The translations under genes and the position numbers were made by a program. A stretch of 6,935 bases of DNA from JANNRW01 sp031401815 (lineage in GTDB: Bacteria; Desulfobacterota; Desulfuromonadia; Geobacterales; DSM-12255). Of this stretch, positions 1-5,993 are shown one piece after another. A model generated the notes under the pieces. That model was not told the DNA's origin. It worked only from the letters and a program-made list of their open reading frames with translations, and ran no database searches. Every line of letters starts with the position of its first letter. Positions within the stretch are counted from its first letter, which is position 1. Location: contig JANNRW010000174.1 in assembly GCA_031401815.1 (NCBI GenBank), positions 1 through 6,935 of the forward strand, written 5' to 3'.

Positions 1-740
1 CAGTCGTGCTCGTGGGGGAAGACCCGGCCAGCAAGGTCTATGTCAGCATGAAAGAGAAAGCCTGTAATGATATCGGCATCTTTTCGGCTGAACACAAGCT
101 TTCAGTCGAGACCTCCGAAGCAGACCTCCTCGCCCTCATCGACCAGCTTAACAGTGATCAGCGCATTCACGGCATACTTGTACAGCTCCCCCTGCCAAAG
201 CATATCAATACTGAAAAGGTGCTGGAAGCTATCTCTCCGGACAAGGATGTCGATGGTTTCCACCCTTACAATGTGGGACGGCTTATGGTAGGCAAGCCGT
301 CTTTCCGCCCCTGCACCCCATATGGCGTCATGATAATGCTGAAAGAGTGCGGTATTGATTTAAGCGGCAAAGAGGTCGTAGTTGTCGGACGCTCCAACAT
401 AGTCGGCAAACCGGTTGCCCTGATGTGCCTTCAACAACATGCCACAGTGACTATCTGCCATTCAAAAACAAAAGATCTTGCTGCAAAGGTTGGCGCAGCT
501 GATGTACTGATTGCCGCTGTTGGAGTACCTGAGATGATCAAGGGTGCATGGATCAAGGAGGGGGCGATTGTTATTGATGTCGGTGTTAACAGGGTGGGTG
601 AAAAAAAACTTGTAGGGGATGTAGAGTACGGAGCAGCTTCTGAACGAGCCTCAGCCATTACCCCGGTTCCGGGCGGAGTCGGCCCCATGACCATAACCAT
701 GCTCCTCAGCAACACTGTTGAGGCAGCGGAGAAGAAGTAG
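1..740 (+). CDS. folD: Bifunctional methylenetetrahydrofolate dehydrogenase / methenyltetrahydrofolate cyclohydrolase FolD (5' truncated by window)
   Basis: FolD is a cytosolic enzyme that interconverts 5,10-methylene-, 5,10-methenyl- and 10-formyl-THF, usually with NADP. The reading frame is open from the window edge (first whole codon at 3-5) to TAG at 738-740, giving 245 residues. By alignment from memory with E. coli FolD, about 37 N-terminal residues lie outside the window, so the GTG at 6 is internal, not a start. Visible family motifs, in order, are VGEDPASKVYV and the catalytic lysine after it (codon 51-53, equivalent to E. coli Lys54), QLPLP, PDKDVDGFHPYNVG, PCTPYG, the dinucleotide-binding GRSNIVGKP, AVGVP, EGAIVIDVG and the C-terminal PGGVGPMT. 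No key residue is missing. It lies upstream of metV and metF, consistent with one folate pathway cluster, but an 86-bp repeat-bearing gap separates it from metV, so co-transcription is not certain. A run of eight A at 601-608 stays in frame. Confidence 0.97.
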   Translation, partial: VVLVGEDPASKVYVSMKEKACNDIGIFSAEHKLSVETSEADLLALIDQLNSDQRIHGILVQLPLPKHINTEKVLEAISPDKDVDGFHPYNVGRLMVGKPSFRPCTPYGVMIMLKECGIDLSGKEVVVVGRSNIVGKPVALMCLQQHATVTICHSKTKDLAAKVGAADVLIAAVGVPEMIKGAWIKEGAIVIDVGVNRVGEKKLVGDVEYGAASERASAITPVPGGVGPMTITMLLSNTVEAAEKK

Positions 741-741
741 A

Positions 742-805
742 CAGGAGTCAGGGGTCAGGGGTCAGGGGTCAGCATAAAAGCTTTTCTACTGACCCCTGAC
801 TCCTG
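742..805. repeat. 17-bp perfect inverted repeat (long hairpin) formed by the heptamer block
   Basis: Positions 742-758 (CAGGAGTCAGGGGTCAG) are the exact reverse complement of 789-805, which gives a 17-bp stem with a 30-nt loop. Because the left arm is a tandem array, the pairing can slip. The nearer copies 758-772 pair with 789-803 over 15 positions with a single G-U wobble and enclose only 16 nt, so this register may be more compact. The hairpin starts 2 bp after the folD stop. It could attenuate transcription or protect the 3' end of folD mRNA. It is not a classical Rho-independent terminator, because a mixed TGAATACTGACTACTG follows the stem instead of a T run. Confidence 0.85.
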
Positions 806-823
806 AATACTGACTACTGCCCC
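744..823. repeat. Heptamer tandem-repeat block (GGGGTCA / TGACCCC family) between folD and metV
   Basis: The left half has four head-to-tail 7-bp units: GGAGTCA (744-750), then three exact GGGGTCA copies (751-771). After a 15-bp AT-rich spacer containing the palindrome AAAAGCTTTT (776-785), a 3-bp TAC leads into the right half. There the complementary heptamers run in phase: TGACCCC (790-796), TGACTCC (797-803), TGAATAC (804-810), TGACTAC (811-817) and a partial TGCCCC (818-823). The decay from exact to diverged copies towards metV is visible directly. Such intergenic heptamer arrays resemble the short tandemly repeated and REP-like elements seen in several bacterial groups. No function is shown by the sequence. 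It is too short to encode a protein and carries no transposase. Confidence 0.85.
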
Positions 824-826
824 TAT

Positions 827-1474
827 ATGATCATCAGCCAGCAAAAACCTTTTGAAACCATCCTCTCTTCCCTCGGTGAGAGCCGCACTGTTTTTATCGT
901 CGGCTGCGCCAAATGCGCGACTGTCTGTAAATCAGGGGGGGAGGAAGAGGTTTGGCAGATGCAGGAAGCTCTGATTGCTGCTGGCAAGGAGATTACCGGC
1001 TCGATCATTATTGACGAAGCCTGTCATATGCTCCGTGTCAGTCGTGACCTGCGCAGCCGACAGCAGATGGTGGATGCTGCTGACGCTCTTTTAGTCATGG
1101 CCTGCGGAGCCGGTATCCAGTCTGTATCAGCAGTCGCTCCGCAAAAGACCATAGCAGCGCTCGACTCTCTTTTCCTCGGCAACATCAGACGGCTTGGCCA
1201 GTTTGAACAGAAATGCTCCCTTTGCGGAGAGTGTATCCTTACTGAAACAGCCGGTATCTGTCCGGTGACATCCTGTGCAAAAGGGCTCCTGAATGGCCCT
1301 TGTGGCGGAATGGAAGACGGCTCTTGCGAAATTGACCCGGATTCGGAGTGTGCCTGGGCTGCCATTTTTTCTCGACTTTCCGGCCCAGGAGAGCTGGATC
1401 GACTGAGCACTTTTGCCCCTCCAAAGAATTTTGCCAGAACCCCCAAACCCGGAAGGCTGAAAATCCCGAAATGA
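827..1474 (+). CDS. metV: MetV: methylenetetrahydrofolate reductase C-terminal-domain family protein, cysteine-rich partner of MetF
   Basis: This 215-residue protein matches the small MetV subunit found with MetF in acetogens and many anaerobes, which carries metal or iron-sulfur sites and passes electrons to the MetF flavin. It has 13 cysteines. Near the N-terminus is VGCAKCATVC (Cys27, 30, 34), then Cys66 and Cys93. The C-terminal half has CSLCGEC (Cys130, 133, 136), CPVTSC (Cys145, 150), the family-typical KGLLNGPCGG (Cys159), then Cys167 and Cys175. There is no signal peptide or membrane segment, so it should be cytosolic. ATG 827 is chosen because the N-terminus fits the family and places the first cysteine motif near residue 27. 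However, the upstream bases belong to the heptamer block and contain no Shine-Dalgarno sequence. The stop overlaps the metF start (ATGA, 1471-1474), implying translational coupling and a 1:1 complex. The family call is confident; the cluster type and electron donor are not visible. Confidence 0.88.
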   Translation: MIISQQKPFETILSSLGESRTVFIVGCAKCATVCKSGGEEEVWQMQEALIAAGKEITGSIIIDEACHMLRVSRDLRSRQQMVDAADALLVMACGAGIQSVSAVAPQKTIAALDSLFLGNIRRLGQFEQKCSLCGECILTETAGICPVTSCAKGLLNGPCGGMEDGSCEIDPDSECAWAAIFSRLSGPGELDRLSTFAPPKNFARTPKPGRLKIPK

Positions 1475-2352
1475 TCGATCAACTCTCCAGACTGCAACAT
1501 AAACTTTACTCAGACAAGTTTGTCATAACAGCAGAAGTATGCCCTCCAAAGGGGTGCGACTGCGGGGAGTTCCTTGATAAAGCCAGGGCTATGACCCCTT
1601 TTGTTGACGCAATTAATGTGACTGACAACCAGGGGGCTCATATGCGGATATCTCCGCTTGCAGCTGCGGCACTTCTGGTTCGTGAAGGGATTGAACCGAT
1701 ATTCCAGTTGACCTGCCGGGATCGCAACCGGCTGGCACTTCAGAGTGATCTTCTGGGTGCCGCAGCGCTCGGCATAAACAACGTACTGGCACTGACCGGC
1801 GACCACATCTCTTTTGGCGATCATAAAGAGGCAAAACCTGTATTTGATCTCGACTCGGTGCAGCTCCTTCAAGTAATTACCAGGCTTAAAAACGGAGAGG
1901 ATTTTTCAGGAAACAGGCTGCGAGGAGCTCCTGACTTTTTTGTCGGTGCTGCTGCTGCACCCCAGGCAGAGCCTTTCGATCTCTCGATTCTCAAACTTCG
2001 CAAGAAAGCGGCCAGCGGCGCACAATTTCTCCAGACCCAGGCTGTATTTGACACTGACCGTTTCGAGAGATTTGCAGCAATTGCGACTCAGCTCGGGCTT
2101 AAAACCATTGCCGGTATCCTGCTCCTTAAATCCGCAGGGATGGCTCGCTTCATCAACACAAACATTCCCGGGCTGAAAATTCCGGCAGACATTATAACCG
2201 AACTGGAAACATCCCCAGACCCTGCTGTAACCGGGCTTGCAATAGCCTGCCGCATTGCCAGGGCTGTAAAGCCATACTGCAACGGCATTCACATCATGGC
2301 AATGGGGCGTGAAGAGGCAGTCCCTGCAATAGTGCGGGCTGCAAAAGGATAG
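1471..2352 (+). CDS. metF: Methylenetetrahydrofolate reductase MetF
   Basis: MetF is an FAD TIM-barrel enzyme that reduces 5,10-methylene-THF to 5-methyl-THF for methionine synthesis or, in some anaerobes, the methyl branch of the Wood-Ljungdahl pathway. The frame is open further upstream (to 1348), but that stretch lies inside metV. ATG 1471 gives a 293-residue protein of normal bacterial size, beginning MIDQLSRLQHKL. Visible landmarks are TAEVCPPKG (Glu22, matching the catalytic Glu28 of E. coli MetF), FQLTCRDRNR (78-87), LALTGDH with Asp111 (the flavin-contacting Asp120 of E. coli), GAQFLQTQAVFD (183-194) and GIHIMAMG (272-279). The CRDRNR and TGDH forms are, in my recollection, typical of MetV-associated MetF proteins. 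The start overlaps the metV stop by 4 bp. A GGAAGG at 1451-1456 lies 14 nt from the start, rather far for a ribosome binding site, so expression probably depends on coupling to metV. There is no RnfC- or Hdr-type partner gene downstream in this window. Confidence 0.95.
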   Translation: MIDQLSRLQHKLYSDKFVITAEVCPPKGCDCGEFLDKARAMTPFVDAINVTDNQGAHMRISPLAAAALLVREGIEPIFQLTCRDRNRLALQSDLLGAAALGINNVLALTGDHISFGDHKEAKPVFDLDSVQLLQVITRLKNGEDFSGNRLRGAPDFFVGAAAAPQAEPFDLSILKLRKKAASGAQFLQTQAVFDTDRFERFAAIATQLGLKTIAGILLLKSAGMARFINTNIPGLKIPADIITELETSPDPAVTGLAIACRIARAVKPYCNGIHIMAMGREEAVPAIVRAAKG

Positions 2353-2369
2353 TTTCAGGAGAGCTCATC

Positions 2370-3239
2370 ATGCAGGTAAAAAAAGCTGTCTTTCCGGTAG
2401 CTGGGCTTGGAACCAGGTTTCTTCCGGCCACCAAGGCATCCCCGAAGGAGATGCTGGCGCTCATCGACAAGCCGCTTGTCCAGTATGTTGTAGAAGAGGC
2501 TGTAGCTTCAGGAATCGAGCAGATACTGTTTGTTACCGGCAGGGGGAAGCGGGCGCTGGAAGATCACTTTGATATCGCCTTTGAACTGGAAGCGCTCCTT
2601 TACGACAAAGGGAAGGAGGCAGAGCTCTCCCAGGTCAGAGAGATAACAGAGATGATTGACATATTCTATGTCAGGCAGAAACAGGCGCTCGGTCTTGGTC
2701 ATGCAATCCTCTGCGCCAGGGACTTTATAGGGAACGAACCGTTTGCAGTACTCCTTGGAGACGACATTATCGACTCTACCCGCCCTTGCCTGGGGCAACT
2801 GCTTGATGTCTACCGGAAATATCACGGCTCTGTTCTGGCCCTCGAACAGGTGCCAAAAGATAAAATATCTTCCTACGGCTGTGTCAAGGCGACTCATATC
2901 CTTGACCAGGTATATGAAGTCACAGATCTGGTTGAGAAACCAAGAGCTGAAGATGCCCCCTCTGATCTTGCCATAATCGGACGGTACATTCTGACCCCCG
3001 AAATTTTCCCGATTCTGGAGAAACTGGAACCTGGCAAAGGGGGCGAGATTCAGCTTACCGATGCAATTCTCAAGCTTTCGAAGGAAGAAGCTATCTATGG
3101 CTGCAAATTCGAAGGGGTGCGCCACGACTGCGGCGACAAGCTCGGCTTTCTGAAGGCAACTGTTGATCTTGCCCTGAAACGTGAAGAGTTCAACGGTGAG
3201 TTTGAAAAGTATCTGCGTGAGAGGCTTGGAGTTGTTTAA
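2370..3239 (+). CDS. galU: UTP-glucose-1-phosphate uridylyltransferase GalU
   Basis: GalU makes UDP-glucose from UTP and glucose-1-phosphate (EC 2.7.7.9) in the cytosol, feeding LPS core, exopolysaccharide and UDP-glucuronate or galactose interconversion. The product has 289 residues, the usual bacterial length. It shows the nucleotidyltransferase signature GLGTRFLPATK (12-22) followed by PKEML (25-29), then VTGRGKRALEDHFD (55-68), LGDD (129-132, metal and nucleotide site), VEKP (188-191), GEIQLTDAI (225-233) and DCGDKLGF (253-260). ATG 2370 is supported by a strong ribosome binding site, AGGAGAG at 2357-2363 with a 6-nt spacer. The metF stop is only 17 bp upstream, so it may be co-transcribed with the folate genes although the pathways are unrelated. 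Its TAA stop overlaps the stop of the convergent gene within TTAA at 3236-3239. No terminator follows. Confidence 0.97.
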   Translation: MQVKKAVFPVAGLGTRFLPATKASPKEMLALIDKPLVQYVVEEAVASGIEQILFVTGRGKRALEDHFDIAFELEALLYDKGKEAELSQVREITEMIDIFYVRQKQALGLGHAILCARDFIGNEPFAVLLGDDIIDSTRPCLGQLLDVYRKYHGSVLALEQVPKDKISSYGCVKATHILDQVYEVTDLVEKPRAEDAPSDLAIIGRYILTPEIFPILEKLEPGKGGEIQLTDAILKLSKEEAIYGCKFEGVRHDCGDKLGFLKATVDLALKREEFNGEFEKYLRERLGVV

Positions 3240-4465
3240 ACTATGTGAAAATTTACGCGAATTACTTTCTGTAACTCCTCAATCTTCAGCAAAGCCTGCC
3301 TGATACTCTCCCGCTCTTCATTTGGAAGCTGGTAAGGATTGATATAATGCGAATCATTCTGTATCCCTTTCAGCACTTTTATCTGCTGAAGAATCCGGTA
3401 GCGGGTAAGGACATGATACGCTTCACAAAGACCTGCTGCCATACCTGCTGATAAACTCCCCTCGCCTTTTAGAAACTTGATCCTTTCCAGTGTTGAAGTA
3501 GCTGGCGCTCCCTGATTTATAGCAAGAATGCGGATGTTCATAACAAGCGGCGCCCAGCCAAGCAGCTTCAGGTTAAACTCCCCCTTGTGGTTACCGGAAC
3601 CCTCTGTCCAGACCCGTTTCAAAAAACCGAGCGCAAGGCGCATCTCGGTAGCTGCTCTTGCCATCCCCCATAGAGCATGAAAATAGTTCTGCTCCAGCCC
3701 TCTTATCAGCTCTACAAGTTCACTTGCCAGCTTTATGTCACCAGCCACGTAACGGGCATCAGAGAGCACTATAAGATCCATCAGATTTTTGGCATAATCT
3801 TCATTTTCATAACGGACAATAGCGAGCAGCTTCCGGCGCCACTGGCTCATTGAACCACGCCAGGTCGGGTTGGTCGGCATTATGTTGCCGGTACATTTCT
3901 GAAAACCGGCCTCTACCAGCCGCTCGACAAGAAGAATGGAAAACTCCCGGAACCAATGATCCGCCTCATCTCCGCCACCATCAGCATAGACAATAAGATA
4001 ATCCTGATCCGTAATCAGGGTCTGCTCCTCCCTGCCATCACTACCCATACTTATCAGGGCATAGGGGAGCGGCGGTTTTCCACGCCCGTTAGCAGCCATT
4101 TCGACAGCAGACAGCTCCATGACAAGAGCAGCCAGAATATTGCGGTAATGGGTACAATTCTTGTGCAGAGCAGGGACTGACTGTACCTTCAGGAACCGCT
4201 CCAGTTCGATTTTATTCAACTCGTCATGGATCCGGCCAAGCTCGACAGATGAGGAAGTCCTCCGTATATCTGCCATCAGAGCGGACTGCATGGCACCAAG
4301 CTCCCCCATCCAGGCAATACTTGCCTCAAAAGTTCCTCTGAGCTCAGTAAGAAAGCCGTTAAGTTCTCCGCTGTCAAGCAGAGGGATAAAGGCTTTCACC
4401 TGGTTCATAAGTCCGGTGATGAACTCCTGATTAGATATCTTGTCCTGCATACTTTTTCTGGACAT
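3236..4465 (-). CDS. Stand-alone DUF294 / GlnD-like putative nucleotidyltransferase
   Basis: The 409-residue product carries the DNA polymerase beta-fold nucleotidyltransferase signature of the DUF294/GlnD group: SMGSDGREEQT (139-149) followed by TDQDY (152-156), with Asp153 and Asp155 as the probable metal ligands. The C-terminal region contains FNLKLLGWAPLVMNIRILA (297-315) and a helical stretch to the end resembling the DUF294 C-terminal substrate-binding-like domain. Residues 1-110 are predicted helical by eye. Many relatives have N-terminal cyclic-nucleotide-binding and CBS sensor domains, but none is seen here. ATG 4465 (MSRKSMQDK) is preferred because AAGG lies 6 nt upstream (complement of 4472-4475). 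ATG 4450 is an alternative, and a frame extension to 4594 gives a cysteine-rich leader with no family look. The substrate is unknown; protein nucleotidylation is only an analogy with GlnD and GlnE. It is divergent from yebC and convergent with galU, so it is likely monocistronic. Confidence 0.85.
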   Translation of the reverse strand: MSRKSMQDKISNQEFITGLMNQVKAFIPLLDSGELNGFLTELRGTFEASIAWMGELGAMQSALMADIRRTSSSVELGRIHDELNKIELERFLKVQSVPALHKNCTHYRNILAALVMELSAVEMAANGRGKPPLPYALISMGSDGREEQTLITDQDYLIVYADGGGDEADHWFREFSILLVERLVEAGFQKCTGNIMPTNPTWRGSMSQWRRKLLAIVRYENEDYAKNLMDLIVLSDARYVAGDIKLASELVELIRGLEQNYFHALWGMARAATEMRLALGFLKRVWTEGSGNHKGEFNLKLLGWAPLVMNIRILAINQGAPATSTLERIKFLKGEGSLSAGMAAGLCEAYHVLTRYRILQQIKVLKGIQNDSHYINPYQLPNEERESIRQALLKIEELQKVIRVNFHIV

Positions 4466-4501
4466 AAATGACCTTGGTGTCGCACTGGACGAATTGATTA
4501 A

Positions 4502-4510
4502 TGATATAAT
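4502..4510 (+). promoter_or_regulatory. Candidate extended -10 promoter in the divergent DUF294/yebC intergenic region
   Basis: TGATATAAT matches the extended -10 consensus TGnTATAAT exactly. No good -35 hexamer is seen 16-18 bp upstream, which extended -10 promoters can tolerate. Transcription would start near 4517 and leave a yebC 5' leader of about 170 nt. On the opposite strand the same AT-rich block reads TATTAT (complement of 4506-4511), a possible -10 for the divergent nucleotidyltransferase gene, so the block could be bidirectional. The rest of the 225-bp gap (4466-4690) holds a pyrimidine-rich tract at about 4596-4623 and no convincing gene or terminator. The call rests on motif match alone. 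Confidence 0.4.
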
Positions 4511-4690
4511 ACAAACATTAACTGAGCAGGCACCTGATAAAAACGGCTCCAACTCAATACAGCATAACCGCACTTTCAAGGCAGCGCAATACAACGCTTT
4601 TCAGTTATTTTTTCTTTCTTTACAAGCCAGATTTCAACATGGTAGTATTTGCAGCTTTCAAGAAAGTTAATTTTTCAGGGGAGTTTCAGC

Positions 4691-5434
4691 ATGTCAGGAC
4701 ATAATAAATGGAGTACCATAAAACACAAAAAAGGTGCCGCAGATGCCAAGCGGGGGAAGATATTCACCAAGATAATCAAAGAGATATCTGTTGCGGCCAA
4801 ACTTGGCGGAGGTGATCTTGCAGCAAACCCCAGGCTGCGTACTGCGGTTGACAAGGCCAAGGGCGAAAACATGCCCAAGGACAATATCGAACGCGCCATT
4901 AAAAAAGGCGCAGGCGGCATGGAAGGGGTCAATTATGAAGAGACTACCTACGAGGGTTACGGGCCTGGTGGCGTAGCAGTTCTTGTCGAAGTAATGACTG
5001 ATAACCGTAATCGTACTGTTTCTGATGTACGGAGCATATTTACAAAATGTAACGGTAACATGGGTGAAACCGGCTGCGTCTCCTGGATTTTCGACAAGAA
5101 GGGGCTGATGATTTTCCCGAAAAGCACTGATTTCGACAGACTGTTCGAAGCAGCAATCGAAGCAGGTGCTGAAGATGTTTCAGAGCAGGATGAGCAGCTT
5201 GAGGTGACCACTGATCCGTCAGCATTCATGGAGGTGCGCGACACTCTTGCCAGCGCCGGATTCAAGGCCGAATCGGCTGAAATAACGATGATCCCGCAGA
5301 CTCTTGTAAAGCTTGAGGGGAAACAGGCTGAAAGCATGCTGAAAATGATAGACAAACTTGAAGACAATGATGACGTTCAGAACGTCTATGCCAACTTCGA
5401 CATTTCGATGGAGGAGATGGAAAAACTGATGTAA
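4691..5434 (+). CDS. yebC: YebC/TACO1 family protein (translation factor / putative transcriptional regulator)
   Basis: The 247-residue product is of standard family length and begins with the hallmark SGHNKWSTIKHKKGAADAKR (2-21), followed by FTKIIKEI (25-32), the conserved NPRLRTAVDKAK (46-57), NMPKDNIERAIKKG (60-73) and YEGYGPGGVA (87-96). The middle carries NRNRTVSDVR (105-114) and the GxMGExGCVSWIF-type segment around 123-134. YebC proteins were long annotated as DNA-binding regulators, including of ruv genes. Later work on the family links bacterial YebC and mitochondrial TACO1 to relief of ribosome stalling, notably at proline-rich stretches. ATG 4691 is chosen over an upstream in-frame start at 4649 because it carries the conserved N-terminus and a strong ribosome binding site, AGGGGAG (4677-4683) with a 7-nt spacer. 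ruvC follows after 40 bp with no terminator between, so this is probably the first gene of a yebC-ruvCAB operon. Confidence 0.96.
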   Translation: MSGHNKWSTIKHKKGAADAKRGKIFTKIIKEISVAAKLGGGDLAANPRLRTAVDKAKGENMPKDNIERAIKKGAGGMEGVNYEETTYEGYGPGGVAVLVEVMTDNRNRTVSDVRSIFTKCNGNMGETGCVSWIFDKKGLMIFPKSTDFDRLFEAAIEAGAEDVSEQDEQLEVTTDPSAFMEVRDTLASAGFKAESAEITMIPQTLVKLEGKQAESMLKMIDKLEDNDDVQNVYANFDISMEEMEKLM

Positions 5435-5474
5435 TTCCAATGGAATAAGCACTCCTGCAAAGCAGACTAAAACC

Positions 5475-5993
5475 ATGAAAATACTAGGTATCGATCCAGG
5501 CTCCCGAATCACCGGCTACGCTGTCATAGTGAAAGAAGGGAACCGCCTCATTCACGTTGATAACGGTGCAGTATTTACTGATGCTGCTTCGGATTTTCCA
5601 GGGAGGCTTAAAAAGATATTTGATGAGGTATCTGCTGTAATCAGCAGATATGCGCCTGACGCAGTTGCAGTTGAAGACATCTTTTTCGCCAAGAATGTAC
5701 AGAGCGCTCTCAAGCTTGGACAGGCACGGGGCGCAGCCATTGTTGCCGCAGTTAATGCCGGTCTGCCGGTCTTTGAATACAGCGCACTCCAGGTAAAACA
5801 GGCTGTAGTCGGCCATGGACGCGCAGCAAAGGAGCAGGTTCAACATATGGTAAAAGTGCTCCTTGGGCTCCCGGAAATCGCCCAGGCTGATGCCTCTGAT
5901 GCACTGGCAGTTGCCATCTGTCATGCAAACTCTGTAGCAATACGGACTCTCACCAAAATCCATACTGTTCAAAAGGCGAAATCAGACCGATGA
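5475..5993 (+). CDS. ruvC: Holliday junction resolvase RuvC
   Basis: RuvC is the dimeric, Mg-dependent endonuclease that cuts Holliday junctions after branch migration by RuvAB. The 172-residue protein has the RNase H-like fold signature GIDPGSRITGYAV (5-17) and the four catalytic acidic residues in the expected places: Asp7, Glu67 (in AVAVEDIFF), Asp139 and Asp142 (in ADASDALAVAICH). FAKNVQSALKLGQARG (71-86) is also typical. The start ATG 5475 gives the canonical MKILGIDPG N-terminus. The bases before it (GCAGACTAAAACC) contain no good Shine-Dalgarno sequence, so translation may be modest or coupled to yebC, which ends 40 bp upstream. The stop overlaps the ruvA start as ATGA (5990-5993). Residues 160-172 are a short, poorly conserved tail that is common in the family. 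Confidence 0.97.
   Translation: MKILGIDPGSRITGYAVIVKEGNRLIHVDNGAVFTDAASDFPGRLKKIFDEVSAVISRYAPDAVAVEDIFFAKNVQSALKLGQARGAAIVAAVNAGLPVFEYSALQVKQAVVGHGRAAKEQVQHMVKVLLGLPEIAQADASDALAVAICHANSVAIRTLTKIHTVQKAKSDR

Noticed and set aside
601..608. A8 run in folD as a programmed frameshift site
   Set aside because: The zero frame continues through to the conserved PGGVGPMT motif, and no stimulatory structure or alternative product is evident.
742..805. Rho-independent terminator after folD
   Set aside because: The stem is strong but no T run follows it, so it is described as an inverted repeat only.
1348..1470. Upstream in-frame extension of metF
   Set aside because: It lies wholly within metV in another frame and encodes a Cys/Arg-rich leader unlike MetF; the ATG at 1471 gives a normal-length protein.
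1024..1500. Antisense open frame of 158 residues opposite metV
   Set aside because: Composition is Ser/Arg/Pro-rich as expected of a complementary shadow and no motif is seen.
2508..3125. Long antisense open frame (205 residues) opposite galU
   Set aside because: It is a shadow of the strongly supported galU frame with no recognisable domain.
4466..4594. N-terminal extension of the DUF294 gene to 4594
   Set aside because: The added 43 residues show no family resemblance and the ATG at 4465 has a plausible ribosome binding site; the extension would also cover the AT-rich promoter block.
4583..4620. Hairpin AGCG/CGCT followed by a T-rich tract as a terminator
   Set aside because: The stem is only 4 bp with an 8-nt loop, and it is not downstream of any gene on that strand.
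4440..4670. Short + strand open frame across the divergent intergenic region
   Set aside because: It starts at a TTG inside the opposite gene without a ribosome binding site, and its product has no recognisable features.
5434..5446. Palindrome ATTCCA-A-TGGAAT just after yebC as an operator or terminator
   Set aside because: It is a 6-bp AT-rich inverted repeat with a 1-nt centre and no T run; it is likely chance and cannot form a normal RNA hairpin loop.
5484..5972. Antisense open frame of 162 residues opposite ruvC
   Set aside because: It lies entirely within the well-supported ruvC gene and shows no family features.
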